NCBI GenBank assembly: GCA_963971425.1
Contig: OZ020525.1
Span: 12,406,187-12,470,186, forward strand
Direction: 5' to 3'
DNA: 64,000 bases
From: Bryoerythrophyllum caledonicum
Lineage: Eukaryota > Streptophyta > Bryopsida > Pottiales > Pottiaceae
This document shows, one piece after another, positions 41,433 through 53,392 of this stretch; within the stretch, counting starts at the first letter, position 1; the number at the start of each line of letters is the position of its first letter. Made by a program: the position numbers and the translations under genes. Under the pieces are notes generated by a model. It was not told where the DNA came from. It did not search any database and was given only the letters and a program-made list of their open reading frames with translations.

Positions 41433-44388
41433 ATGATGTCTACACAAGACCAGCGCGAGGAGGACATCGTTGGCGATGGCTCCGTTGACATTCGGGGACG
41501 ACCCGCCAGGAAATCAACTTCAGGGCGATGGAAAGCTGCCTACTTCGTCATGGGTAAGCTCACACTCACTCTTTGTAGTTCACATGCATGTCAAGTTGGA
41601 AATTCAACTTGTTGAGTATTGCAGTTGAAGCAACTTAGACGTCGACAATGACTTTGTACTTATTTGGACAAAAGGAGTTATTAAATGAGAATATCGGGAA
41701 CTTTGTGGGAGAAGGATGTCCAAAGTCTAGAGATTTTCTAGATGCCAAAGTATGTGAAATGCTGCCGCCAAATTCCCAATATCTCGATTGTTGACAAACT
41801 GCAAAAGACTCAATTTCGCTTGTGTTGCTTGATTTCACAGGAGTGCAGCTTACGGAGAGAACTGCTTATTATAGCATCGTTCTCAACTTGGTCACGTACT
41901 TAGTCCGGGAGCTTCATGAAGGCACAGCAAAGTCTAGCACCACAGTCTTCAATTGGGCCGGGGTAGTATGGATATTACCGCTTCTGGGAGGCTTTCTGGC
42001 AGACGCATACATAGGCCGGTTCTACATGATTGTTGTATCGTCCATTATCTACATCATCGTACGTAATCTCAAACTTAAAAATCACTACTATCAAACCTGT
42101 TTTGTCCTCCCTAGAAAACGGTTTAATTTTTGTCTCTTCGGGAAAACGAAAGTTTTGCTACAAGATTTAGTTGTGTAACCTTTAGTAATATTTCCTTGCC
42201 TCATTACAGGGTCTGATTGTGCTAGCGCTGTCGATGTCGGTGGATGGGCTTCGGCCGCCGCCGTGCCCTGCACTTGTGGACTGCATCCCTGCCACCACGA
42301 CGCAGAAGGGCATTCTTTACCTGGCGCTCTATGTGGTGGCCATCGGCATCGGCGGCATCTCGCCTTGTCTCTCTCCTTTTGGTGCAGATCAGTTCAATGA
42401 GGACGACGAGGATGAGAAGCGGATGAAGCGCTCGTTTTTCAATTACTGGGGGATCTCGGTCGCCGGTGGAGGCGTCTTTGCTCTTTCATGTAAGGCCCAA
42501 CTGTCTATATTGTTCCTACCTTTGCTCATAAGTCGTTCACACAACTCATTCCCTGAGAAGCCATTATAAAGTTCCAGAAATTCGGTCGCAGAAATAAGTT
42601 GTTCGTTGACGGAATTGCGACAATCCTCGCCAGTCCGTGTGCATGTCCATCCCGTAAGTTGTAAAGTATCCAAAATATATTCATAGAAATTTCAAGAATA
42701 TATTCAGAAAATGTCCAATAAAAAACTAGGGAGTATATTTCATGTCCATCACCTCCATTAGGGACAACTGAAGGCCTCGTCCTCGTCCTCGTCCGTCTTT
42801 ATAGATAACCCTGTTTGTAGGCAACAAGAGTCAATTGTTTGTGACAGACTTTGTTTCTACTTCTGGTCCCTGTCTGTGACAGATTGCATATTATGACACT
42901 TTCTACTTGTTATTCCCTGGAGATACTTTTCTGTGATTTTCACTGATAGCTTGAACAATGTTTTGACCTCCATTGTTTTTGCAGTTGTAATTTATGTGCA
43001 GGACCGTGTGTCGTGGGGATGGGGCTACGCCATTCCGGCGTTCGGAATGGGCCTGGCACTGGTGCTGGTGCTCTGCGGCTTGCCCAGATACCGACACCAG
43101 CCGCCTTCAGGCAGCCCCTTGGCACAGGTTGCTCAGGTGTTCACGGCGGCGATCCTGAATGCGAAGAAAACCGCTCCGGCTGATCCCAGTTTGCTGTACG
43201 ACATCCTTGTCAAGGGCAAGCGAAATGTCCTTCACACCAACACATTAAGGTGCGTGTGTATCCATGACCAGTCCCCATAATTTCATCCCATAATGCATGG
43301 CCTCCAGAATTACATGGTCTTCAGACTTACAGCCCATAATGATCTGTCTTTACATGTTCTAATGGCAATAGCTGTTTGATTATTTTGGAGGTTTTTGGTA
43401 CCATTGGCGCATCTGTGTAAAATTTTCTGGTATCAAATTTTACGGTGTCAAATGAAAATTAAGCATCGGGTAAAGTAGTTTTCGACTAACTTTATGAAGG
43501 GCCGGTACCTGTGACAGATTTCTAGACAAAGCTGCAGTGGTGGATCCCAAGCTCCACGTCAATTCCGAAGCGAACCCCAACGACCCCGAGAAGCCCCGCA
43601 TCTCAGGTCTGAACCCCTGGCGCGTCTGCAGCGTGACGCAAGTCGAAGAAATCAAGCTCCTCGTGCGCGTCCTGCCAATCTGGGTGTTCTCCCTGATGTT
43701 CATGGTGCACGTGACGCAGCTCACCTCCTTCTTCCTGCGCCAGTCGCTAAGCCTAGACCTTTCGATGGGCCCCAACTTCAAGATCCCCGCCGCGTCAATG
43801 ACCATCTTCAACTCGCTCACCGCCATCGCGTGCATCCCGCTCTACGACCGCTACTTCGTGCCCTTCGCGCGCCGCTTCACGGGCAACGAGCGGGGCATCT
43901 CCATGCTGCAGCGCATCGGCGCCGGGATGGCCATCACCACGCTCACCATGGCAGTCGCCGCGCTAGTGGAGATCAAGCGCCTGGACGTGATCAAAGCGCA
44001 CGGACTTGAAGATAAACCGAGAATCCCCATTCCCATGAGCGTCTTCTGGTTGCTACCACAGTATATGATCCTCGGAGTCGCGGAAATCCTTGTCATCATT
44101 GGTCAGATTGAGTTTTTCTATGATCAGGCGCCGGATGATATGCAGAGCATTGGGACGGCGCTCTACACGACGAACTCGGCCGTGGCGCACTTCATATGCA
44201 CTGGCATTGTGGAGCTGGTGGTGAAGGTGACCGGGACCGGACGCGGTGGGTGGATAGTGAATAATATTAACCGGTGTCGGATCGATAAGTATTACTGGTT
44301 GCTTACGGTTCTGGGCGCGGTAAACCTCGTGTTTTATGTTTTAGTAGCGAAATGGTATACGTATAAGAAAGTTGAGCGGTGGAATTGA
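41433..44388 (+). CDS. NRT1/PTR family (NPF) proton-coupled transporter
   Basis: Five exons with GT-AG junctions and matching phases: 41433-41553, 41841-42058, 42210-42489, 42985-43249, 43518-44388. They encode 584 residues, the usual NPF length. Family hallmarks in order: LTERTAYYSIVLNLVTYL in TM1, WILPLLGGFLADAYIGRF, LRPPPC, FGADQF(N)EDDEDEKRMKRSFFNYW, VIYVQDRVSWGWGYAIP, HTNTLRFLDKAAVVDP after the central loop, LPIWVFSLMFMVHVTQLTSFFLRQ, and the last transmembrane segments around QYMILGVAEILVIIGQIEFFYDQAP. Members move nitrate, peptides, hormones or glucosinolates across the plasma membrane or tonoplast with protons. Odd features: the ExxER motif reads Q43-L-T-E46-R47, and the conserved TM4 lysine position is Ser164 (GGISPC), while the TM10 partner Glu484 is kept. 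The start is the first of two adjacent ATGs. No frameshift or stop is seen. Confidence 0.95.
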
Positions 44389-45446
44389 GCTGGTGTCCTC
44401 GGTGTAAGATACGAACTTGTATGTTTGGTTATGTTATATTACATGTTATCATTCCGTGCATCAGCTGGTCATGCCCGACAGTCTTTGAAGTGCAGACAAA
44501 CTTTTCTTTTCATCTTCCTTTTAGCTGATTTTTTTCAGGTACTATGATCTAGGTATTTCAAAAGAAGGCTTGAAATTGGGACAAAAACGCAACATCCTTC
44601 CACGCTAGTGTTTATGCTATCTGCTCAAGAATTAAGGCTATCTGCCGAAGAGTTGTTTTCTCTGGCATTTTCAGTTCGCATCCGATAATTCCATATCACT
44701 ATTGCAAGAAGAGACCGCATTAAATTCAAGCATGCAGCACAATCCTAGTTCCTATTGCCTAGCACTAAAACCTGATCTGCGTATGGACCCATCTAGTCTT
44801 GAACAACCGCAACATCCTCAATGAATGTCGACTCCAAAGCTGTCTTGACCGTCCTCGTCCATCCGTCTGCACGTCCATTCGATATCTCATATGTCCGTCA
44901 CAGTTGTAAACATTTGAGTGGATTTTAGTTTATATGTATAATGGTGATTGGACAGGGAGTTCATACTACTATTCCCATCACTTGCTTGGGTTGGAGACAT
45001 CAACAAGGCTAATATGTAAATACAACCTATTTGAAAATATCTCATACAAATGTGACATACTGCGAATGTTGTAAACTTTCTAATCATGACACACATGGCT
45101 TGTGAGAACAGACAGGTGGCACTTGGACATAAACGGTTGCATCCTTTCACGACAGCAATTTTGAACAACCTCAAGTCCAACTTAGTAAAATTTAGCAATA
45201 TATATAATAACAATTGGAGCCTTTATTCCACCAACGAATACCGTACACAAAAGCCTATGATACCACACTAGTTAACTAAAATACATGTATCACATGTATA
45301 CAATGTCACAAGGTGTTAGATGAACAAACATGCTAGCCCCGGATAGGAAAATTATAGGTCGAGTTCTTCTCATTTGTATCACACGAAAGTCACTAATCAT
45401 TAGTAACTAGTAGCTTAATCATTTCAAAACACCAACTTATTTATAT
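44389..45446. other. 3' flank of the NPF gene, gene-free
   Basis: Contains the NPF 3' untranslated region and AT-rich spacer. No repeat family member or gene was recognised. Confidence 0.45.
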
Positions 45447-45510
45447 TGTATATATATATATATATTTATATCACTATAATTATAATTATAATTATAATTA
45501 TAATTAAAAG
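45447..45510 (+). repeat. AT microsatellites
   Basis: A (TA)n run at 45447-45466, followed by a TATAAT/TAATTA six-base repeat to about 45508. Confidence 0.9.
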
Positions 45511-45653
45511 TAACGGACCACTAATACTCGCTAATCAGCAGCCAAGTCACACTGACTCCTACAGGCCAACTTCTACATTATAATTGAGTACGGATGAATC
45601 CAATTGATCCACCTCTTCAGTTGCATGTGCATGCAGACATTGGACAAGCGTGT

Positions 45654-45944
45654 TCAGAACCACTTCCGTCCGCAATAGGCACAAGGGATGTCTTTACAGA
45701 CATGAGGTGGATCAGGATGCGAGATAGGAGCAACGACCACAAGATGAAGATCACCTGATGATGAGTTGCAGTACATCTTCTCATGAGAAACATACAAAAT
45801 GTAGGCTGCCTCACTCGGAGGCTGCGGCGGAGGATCAGGCTTGACGCAAATGGGGCAGTCTTTCCCAAGGCAATGATGGTCACCTGGAGTGGGATCAGGA
45901 TGAGAGATCATCGGAGCACTCAGCAAAAGCAGCTGTTGCAACAT
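45654..45944 (-). CDS. Putative small protein with duplicated Cys motif
   Basis: A 96-residue frame, single exon. It starts MLQQLLLLSAPMISHPDP; the hydrophobic start is short for a signal peptide. Two related units follow: SHPDPTPGDHHCLGKDCPIC and SHPDPPHVCKDIPCAYC, each with a His-Pro-Asp-Pro lead and three cysteines, separated by a Pro-rich linker and KMYCNSSSG. It ends GRKWF. A TATA box lies about 98 bases upstream at a plausible promoter distance. An overlapping 88-codon frame on the same strand lacks this regularity. No family is recognised; the protein could be secreted or zinc-binding. Confidence 0.4.
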   Translation of the reverse strand: MLQQLLLLSAPMISHPDPTPGDHHCLGKDCPICVKPDPPPQPPSEAAYILYVSHEKMYCNSSSGDLHLVVVAPISHPDPPHVCKDIPCAYCGRKWF

Positions 45945-46042
45945 TGTGATGAAGTAGCGCCTGCTGCCTCAAACTACTGAAGCTGAAGAGTCCCAACTAC
46001 ATAAAATCAGGATGAGTTTACGATTGCTGCAGTCCGGGACGT

Positions 46043-46050
46043 TATATATA
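46043..46050 (-). promoter_or_regulatory. TATA box for the small Cys-rich gene
   Basis: The minus strand reads TCTATATATAAC. It is about 98 bases upstream of ATG 45944, leaving a leader of roughly 65-70 bases. Confidence 0.45.
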
Positions 46051-48099
46051 GACTCAAGTCTTTGAATAATAAATTTCATGAGTTGATAATTGATCCATCG
46101 GGAGCAGCAATTTAAACTTGAATTCGAAGTGTGTTCCCACTTTGCCAGACCTTCACACAGACGTCGTAGGGTCTTTTTTTCAACCGTGAGAAAGCTGGAG
46201 GATTGTTTTATAGATATGTCAAGTGTGAATCTGAGAGCACAACATGGGCTATTCCTGGTCTAAAGATGGGCTATGCTTGGCGCAGACTAAACTCTATGAC
46301 TCTCAAATGTGTAGTGAAAGTCAAGGCTACTAGGTATTGCAAATTAGGACTCATTACCACATTTATGTTGAAAGTTCTAGTTCCAGGTGTTTACGACTAA
46401 ATAGGCAATCCTTTATAATCGTGACTGTCATGTTCACATATAACTTTTGTCACTGGTCATCTTCTCAACAGACTTACAACCACAGTTCTCTACCTCTTCT
46501 TGCAAAAGTAAGTTACAAGAATAAACTTCTGGTTCAAGTGGTGGTCGTCAAAACGTTGACTTCAAAGCGAAATACAAGACCAAGAGGATAATAAATTTCA
46601 CCCAGACCAAACAACTGATCAATCGACTCTAGTTGACCTGGAGGATTCATATTACCAACCTATGATGTCACAAGCGATAATTCTCAGGAAAAAAATAGCA
46701 ATTCGTAATCCGATGTAACCATGCAGTTTCGTGGAGAAGACTACAAGTGGAGATTGTTGCGCGTCTGTCTTCCTGGTCTTCAATCCGTCGTAAGTGCAAC
46801 AAGCCGCACCTCAGTGGCCAGATTTTCTATCGACACTACAGTGAAAAACTACCATGAAGTGTGGCAGTGATTGTTTTTTTTTAAATTGTCGGTAGGGAAT
46901 TCTTCGTTGAATCTTGGGGTCACTGATTGTGTTTAAAAACAGCGCGTCTTTGGTGGTAATACGCGTCACCTCATGCGAACATGGCACGAGTGTAACGCTT
47001 TGGCTAGTTGATTTCTAATTTTCTACCGACTCTCGTTTCGTAAGCTACAGACTGGATGAAGAGTTGCTTCTAGAAGTAAACCATCTCTTGTGGTGATCAT
47101 CCATTTAAGAGTTACCAAAATGTTGTCATCTTAAGCGTTTGTGGAGTTACTGAAGTCCTCTGGTATACTCAACCCCAGTCTGGAACATACCATCTCATCT
47201 TCTTCTTGACTTGAACATGTCTACAACCTGAACACATGATTTAATGCAACAATATCTTTATGTCATTAAAACTAAGATAACATATAACGTAATGTAACGA
47301 TGATATAAGTTAATAATATTTGTTATTTTCTTTCAAGTAATTAGTATTTGACCCATGATAGTCTTGTTCTCTTGAATATTGTCACAATGAATAGACACTT
47401 TATGCACACCGGCTCCTTGAGAAAGGGACTGCATTATTCTTTTTGCGTTTGGCCAATGTTTCGATATTGTGGATAGTCGATCTCATTGAATTTTGCAATA
47501 TTTGGTAGCCGTTTACAAGTGTGATAAGGTTGGATGACCTATCACCACCACAAACCCGAGAACCAACAATCTTATGTGGGCCAAAACCACCTGCCGCCCA
47601 CCCCATTTCCGAAATTTTAGGAAGTCAGTTATGATTGGGTGTCAATTTATAATTGGTTCAAAGCTCTCGGTTTTTAGTCTCTTGCACAAGTGGTCATTAG
47701 CACAACTTACTGTGGAAGTAGAGAGCTTTGTATGTCGAGAATGGGTCACGGCTTACTATCCACTTTGAAAATCTGTAGCAATTTCAATATGAAGAAATAA
47801 ATGGTCACGACAATTGCAATATTCATGAAATCCTATTTTGAATTCCCAAAAAAATTCTTACCACATATACAAACGCTATAAATAGGTCAGCAAGCTTAAG
47901 TTGGTGGTTATAGGTCATCCAACCTTAAAGCAACAACAGACAGATCATCTGTGTTCAATTCCATTGATTTTCTAAACCACAACTTACTAGCTTCTAAAAC
48001 TATGTCATCCTACAACTAGAAGTCAGAAGGGAGTTTCTCACCAACATCTGTGGCCTCACCAAACCTGACTTGTAACACAATTTCCATGTGATATTTTCA
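46051..48099. other. Gene-free stretch
   Basis: Many short frames and no recognised protein, RNA gene or repeat family. Confidence 0.4.
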
Positions 48100-49000
48100 A
48101 AAGTATGGTATTAATATACTAGGTTATGTACCAATTTCGAAGGTGGGTTTAGGGTCACAAGTTTTTTTGTAAAACCACAAATCTGCTGCAGTGATGATAG
48201 ACATGTGAGGTAAATTTTTAAAAAAAAATTGTGATATGTACGACCCACCTTCGATCCAAAGGTGGGTTTCTAGGGTCACGTTTTAAAAAAAAATTAGAGA
48301 TCCTGCAGACCTATTTCAGTTCAAGTCATGTTTAATGAATTTTCATGAGCTGAACACTAATATTTGGATTGGCGTAACAACCACTGATTAACATAGATAT
48401 CATCCAATATGAGCCCCATGATATGCATGACTTCCATGTAAGTAAAGATGTGCATTGCAAGAGATTATCCCATATATGCAAGAAAGTAAACTTGGGAATT
48501 CATCAAACATGACTTGCATTAGAGTAGTTATGTAGGATCCTCGATTTTTATACAAAAATTCTTGACCTCACATATCCATCTTTAGATCTGAAGGTGGGTC
48601 TTAAAGGTCATATTTTTTTTTAATTCTTTAATTCATGTCATGACAAGCATCACTACAACAAATTTGCGGTGTTATAAAAAAAACATGATCCCACAATCCC
48701 ACCTTCAGATTCAAAGGGGGGTCTTCTAGGGTCACTATATTTTTAAATAACCACAAATCCCACACACTAGTTGGAGGAGACTAGACCATAACGACGCCTA
48801 CATGACCTACATGACCTACATAAAAGCCAAGATATGCATTGAAAGAAATCATCCCACGCATGCAAAGAAGTAAACTTGGAAATTTATCAAACATGACCTG
48901 AACTGGAGTATTTTGGTAGGAATTATAGGATCTTCAAAAAAAAAATTAAAAATCGTAACCCCAAAGACTCACCTTTAGATCCAGGGTTGTCTACATAGAC
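48100..49000 (+). repeat. Degenerate repeat block with CCACCTTTGGATC/AAGGTGGGT inverted word
   Basis: The words GGTGGGT.TTTAGGGTCA and GACCCACCTTC recur near 48140, 48245, 48595, 48700 and 48965. A longer unit (TGCATTGCAAGAGATTATCCC..AAGTAAACTTGGGAATTCATCAAACATGACTTG type) occurs at about 48450-48530 and 48835-48905, giving a spacing of about 385 bases. Confidence 0.65.
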
Positions 49001-49183
49001 GGACACGGGCCGAAAGACAGCGGACGGACGGGTAGTAGGACGGACAAACAGGAAGGACAACACTTTTTGGCAGACAGTTGCATGTAAAAAAAAATACAAA
49101 CCCTAAATCAAATTTTCAACTTACCCTCTAGTAAAACACGTGTGCACGACACGTCAGACGGCTTTCCATGTCACATCAAGGGG

Positions 49184-49445
49184 CGGGCGCATGCCTTCGT
49201 ACCGCGCGCGCAGCATTTGGGGTTGGACGCGTTCATGTAGGGCCGGGTGCGTTCGAATTAGGGTCGGGCCCGTACAATTTAGGGCCCGGCGCGTACAATT
49301 TAGGGTCGGGCGTGTGCATATCAGGGCTGGGCGCGTACCGTCAAGGTTGGGCGCGTATCGTTAGGGGCCGGGCGCGCAGCGTCACGGGCCTGGCGCGTAC
49401 CATTGTGGGTCGCGCGCGCACCTGCCTATCGGGCGCGCGCGATCG
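49184..49445 (+). repeat. 21-bp GC-rich minisatellite, array 1
   Basis: About twelve units of about 21 bases around GCGTAC......AGGGCCGGGC. It lies beyond the 3' end of the hAT cluster ORFs and belongs to the same family as the arrays at 53.1, 54.6, 56.7 and 59.8 kb. Confidence 0.85.
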
Positions 49446-49678
49446 AACACTGCGTTTGCTTCTCAAAAGGGCTTAGGTTTAGAGAATTTGAAAGAATATA
49501 ATTGTACCAGGGTGCTCTAACATTAAAATTATTTATTTCAATGTGGTGCTTTCATGAATGAAGAATGGGCACTCTCAACACCAAGTACATATTTTAGAAC
49601 CGCGGTACTATTGTACCATGCTATCACCACACCACTAAAGACACTTTTAACTTGTAGTACTCTCGTGTCCGTCATCTT

Positions 49679-50050
49679 TTAATCATCTAAACTTGAGGAT
49701 TCTTCATTGTGTTTCCGCTTCTGTTTTGATCGGCGAACATTTTGGGGAAGAGAAAGCCCGCGAAGCACCACCGTATTGTCACCAGGTACCTCATCGCAAT
49801 CCTCATCGTCTGCATCATTGCCCAATGATGAAAAGTTCTCCGCTGCATTTTCCAAGACTGGTGCCACGTACTCCTCAATCTCCGAGGCCAAGTTTCGTAA
49901 TTGTAGCTCGGCTCCAGTAGTTGATGCGGCATTCACAAGTCGTTTTACTCGGATATTCTCCCTAAAGTCTGTTACTCCATCCATGTTTTTAGAGACCGCT
50001 CTCCGAGGTTCCGCTTCGCCAAGGTCCCATGAAGAAAGGGAGAGTACCAT
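49679..50050 (-). CDS. Unrecognised ORF 3' of the hAT transposase
   Basis: A 123-codon frame starting MVLSLSSWDLGEAEPRRAVSKNMDGV and ending in a Lys-rich tail (SKQKRKHNEESSSLDD). The middle is acidic (DADDEDCDEVPGD). It follows the hAT ORF by about 140 bases on the same strand, so it may be a separate gene or the displaced end of another decayed one. No motif is recognised. Confidence 0.35.
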   Translation of the reverse strand: MVLSLSSWDLGEAEPRRAVSKNMDGVTDFRENIRVKRLVNAASTTGAELQLRNLASEIEEYVAPVLENAAENFSSLGNDADDEDCDEVPGDNTVVLRGLSLPQNVRRSKQKRKHNEESSSLDD

Positions 50051-50188
50051 TGTTCTCGCCCCTTCGTGTCCCTAAATGGCTGCTCATAGTAGAGGACCCA
50101 ACCCTCGCGGAGGGAAGTTGTGGGGTTAGTATCGCGCGCTCCACACCACCATTTGGGCCGAGTGCGCTACGGTGGACGGGTGGCCGAA

Positions 50189-52882
50189 CTATTGTTGAAG
50201 AGGTTTTTTTCTTTTTACGTAAAAAGTTCTTCCGATCGAAGCGGTACTTTGAGCACGTGGCCGCCGAAACAAATCTTGGAGTGGCATGTCTTCCTCTGAG
50301 TCCAATTCTATTGCGTGAGGCAAAACCGGAGAGCTTCTCACAACTTCAATGGACCCCGTGGTGGCCATTGGCTCATGGGATTCATTATCATTTCCACCAC
50401 TGCTCACTTCGTTTCCGTCATGAGGAAATGTATTCTGCGGTGCAATGCCAATGCCATGACCGTCGAGATCAGGGCCATCGCCACTAGAAGGGCCTGAGGC
50501 ACTAGAGCCGTTTGAGTTGGAAGACTGATTCTTCGAGATGTTGTCATCTCCATCAAGATTGCTCCCCAATGCCAATCCATCTTCCTCTGCCCTAGCTTCT
50601 TCTGCACGGTCTTCACCCGATAATTCTACTATAGTATGGATTGCCGCTGCGTCGACATCATCAAATACAAAAGGATCCACTACGTCATCGTGGACGTTGT
50701 GAAAATGGTCATGTAGTGCATCTCCACCGTGCTCGTTGTTTACAGAGTTGTCCCTAGGTGGGCTATGATTAGACACGGGGTTGTTGTCACTGGCAAGGTC
50801 TTCCCAATCGCCGCCCATCCAGTTGTAACCCTCATCATCCGACTCCAAGCCCTCGTCGTCTATGTTTGAAGGAAGTCCCCCATCTAGATCAGACTCTTCC
50901 GAATGCACATTCTCCTCATACCATCGAATCGAGTCTGGTCGAGCACGTTCTCGGAGCAATCGACTATTCGTGTAGATGTAAACCAAATCTTCCGCTTTCT
51001 GCACTCCCAAGCGATTTCGGCTCTTACTATGCACGAACGAATACATGCTCCAATTACGCTCACATGACGAAGCCGAATATGTTTGTGCTAGTATACGCTT
51101 CGCAATGATAGGCAATGATTGCCCGCCCACGCGGTTCCACCATTGGTGAGGCAACAGGTTGCTGTTTTCAATTTTCCCAGCTTCCAATGGTGAATTTGGG
51201 CCTCGCAGTTCTTCATACTCCGTGATTTCGAGCACAACTCCCGAAAAGACACTCCGAGTGCACCACAAAGCGTCATAACAACCTTGTTTAGGGCCCTTTT
51301 GGCCTCACCATTGTTTTGAATTTGCAAGTTATTGGCTAGATAATAATTCAATAAAGCCTCTGCATAATGGAGATCTGTTGTCATCATCTCCCAACGGGAA
51401 AGGAATGATCCTTCGAGGCGAGTTGCAATTCCGTCAGGCATGTTGAACGGCGCATTGCGCAGGTTGAACACGTGCTCCTTTAGCTTGTTCATGGTCACCC
51501 AAACAATTTCCATTGCCGGAGTGTCACCATCAAAAGTCCGCAATGACTTTAGTACTGGTGCTACTACAAATTCAAAGTTAGTGCACCGATGCCAAAAAGT
51601 CTCGTTTAGAACGGTGGCTCGCACCTGCGATGCCTTCGCATGGGCACGGTGCCCGTTTTGCCTATCGAAAAGAGGGATACGTAGGATATCTATGTTGGGT
51701 CTATCACAACCATCTCCAGGGCATTCTTCACTTCCAACAGACGATGGATCATTATGTAATTGCATGCAAACTTTGTTGCTGCTGGCCACAACAGAGACAA
51801 TTTTGGCGAAAATCGATGAAAAAGGGCCATGGGCACATGGTGGTTCCGGATATACAATGCAATCTATTTTGCCTTCTGGATGAGGTATGCAAATATGTCT
51901 TCCTTCCCCTAGTCCTCGAGGAGGAGGTCCAAAATATGTGCACAATACCCTTGAGTATATATGTGCGGGTACTCATCGTTGACCTTCTTCATTGCCCCCA
52001 ACATGTTTGAAGCATTATCGGTGCACATTCGGACCACATTCAACTGTCCAACCTTACGGATAAAACTTTTCAATTGGTCCCCTATATATGCCGTAGATTT
52101 CTTCATACACGTGGTGTCTATAGACCCCAAGAAGATATCACCCATTGGACATACAAGCATGATATTCATGAGAGGGCGACGTGTAACATTGTCCCACCCG
52201 TCCGTGCATATTGTTGCCCCATACTTGGCAATATTTACGCCGGTCTTCTTGTCCACAAGGTCTTTCACTTTTTTTTTAGAGGCTCAATGTATGTTGTCCT
52301 CATGGCATTGTACGATGGCGGTGTATAATCAAAACCCGCCTTTGACGTTGCGAGGGTGGCCTTGATGAAGGCCGGATGTCTAACCAAGTTGAATGCAACG
52401 TTTGCTTCATAAAAAAAATGTGCCCATAATTCGTCCAATTCTTTTCGTTTTTCTATTTGGTAAGCCTCTGGAAAGCTCCGTTGTCGTACAGATCTTGGTG
52501 TTGATGATGCTACTTGGCTTAGAGGATTTGTGGACTGCGTGTTCTCCTCATTTCGAGTTTCCAAAAAACTACCTTGTTGGATGGATTGGCTTGAACAAGG
52601 TTCAGTGGAACATGTTGTTGGTGCGCTAGGAAGGCCAACGATCTCCGCCTCGGTCATCCTAGTAGGAATAATATTCCCGCATCTTTTAAAACGGGCCTTA
52701 ACAGCTGCTGGGGCCATAGTGCACGAAGTCTTTGTCCATTGTGGATACCCATAGTTTGACATGCACCTCTCACGTTTGTATGCGAACGTATAATTGCACC
52801 AAACACATGTCATTTGATCCTTCTTGTTAAATGTGTACCATGGGGCCCACTCCTTCGATTGAGCCCTTTGTTGAGACGACAT
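50189..52882 (-). pseudogene. hAT-superfamily transposase (frameshifted)
   Basis: It begins MSSQQRAQSKEWAPWYTF with a BED-like zinc finger (CVWC retained, the His pair degenerate). The DUF659-type core follows (HPAFIKATLATSKAGFDYTPPSYNAMR, then ATICTDGWDNVTRRPLMNIML with a catalytic Asp, and VVRMCTDNASNML with the second). The C-terminal hAT dimerisation region is recognisable (QWWNRVGGQSLPIIAKRILAQTYSASSCERNWSMYSFVHSKSRNRLG), then an unusually long Asp/Glu/Ser-rich tail to 50189. Breaks: a one-base loss in the A9 run near 52268-52276, a frame change near 51940 (after ILDLLLED) and another near 51270. Terminal inverted repeats and an 8-bp target duplication were not found, so element limits are unknown. 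Confidence 0.88.
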
Positions 52883-53093
52883 CACAATAAAATTGGCGCG
52901 CAATGTTGTGCCAAAGAGAATCCGCCAAAAGTAATAGGAAATTGTGTGTGTATAGAAAATGTGGACCCAAAGGTCACTCACAAACTTGTAGATTCATGCA
53001 AGGAGCCCAATAAGGAGTTCCAGGACACGAAGCCAAGGATGTGAGGTGAGTCAAGCACATCGCATATGGTTCTTACATAGTGCTGGAGCAGGA

Positions 53094-53262
53094 GCATCTG
53101 GGGTCGGGCGCGCACAAGGGGGGGGCCGGGCGCGCACGCTGTGGGCCGGGCGCTCACGCTGTGGTCCGAACGCGCACGCTTCCAGCCGAAAGCGCATGCT
53201 GTGGGGTCGTGCGCGTACGCTCTAGGGCCGGGCGTGCACAATGTTGGGGCGTGCGCACTAAT
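53094..53262 (+). repeat. 21-bp GC-rich minisatellite, array 2
   Basis: About eight units of GCGCACGCTGTGGGCCGGGC type. It lies about 200 bases upstream of the hAT start codon. Confidence 0.85.
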
Positions 53263-53392
53263 TCGACGGTATATTGAAACATTGCAACACTTAACATTTT
53301 GATATGTAAAACATCTCATAAAAATCCACTAAATATACATGATGCCACTCAATTTACAAGGTTTTATTAAATATACAAAATATCGCTCAATA

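Noticed and set aside
51440-52365. Plus-strand frames of 119-147 codons across the hAT region
   Set aside because: Antisense of a clearly recognisable hAT transposase.
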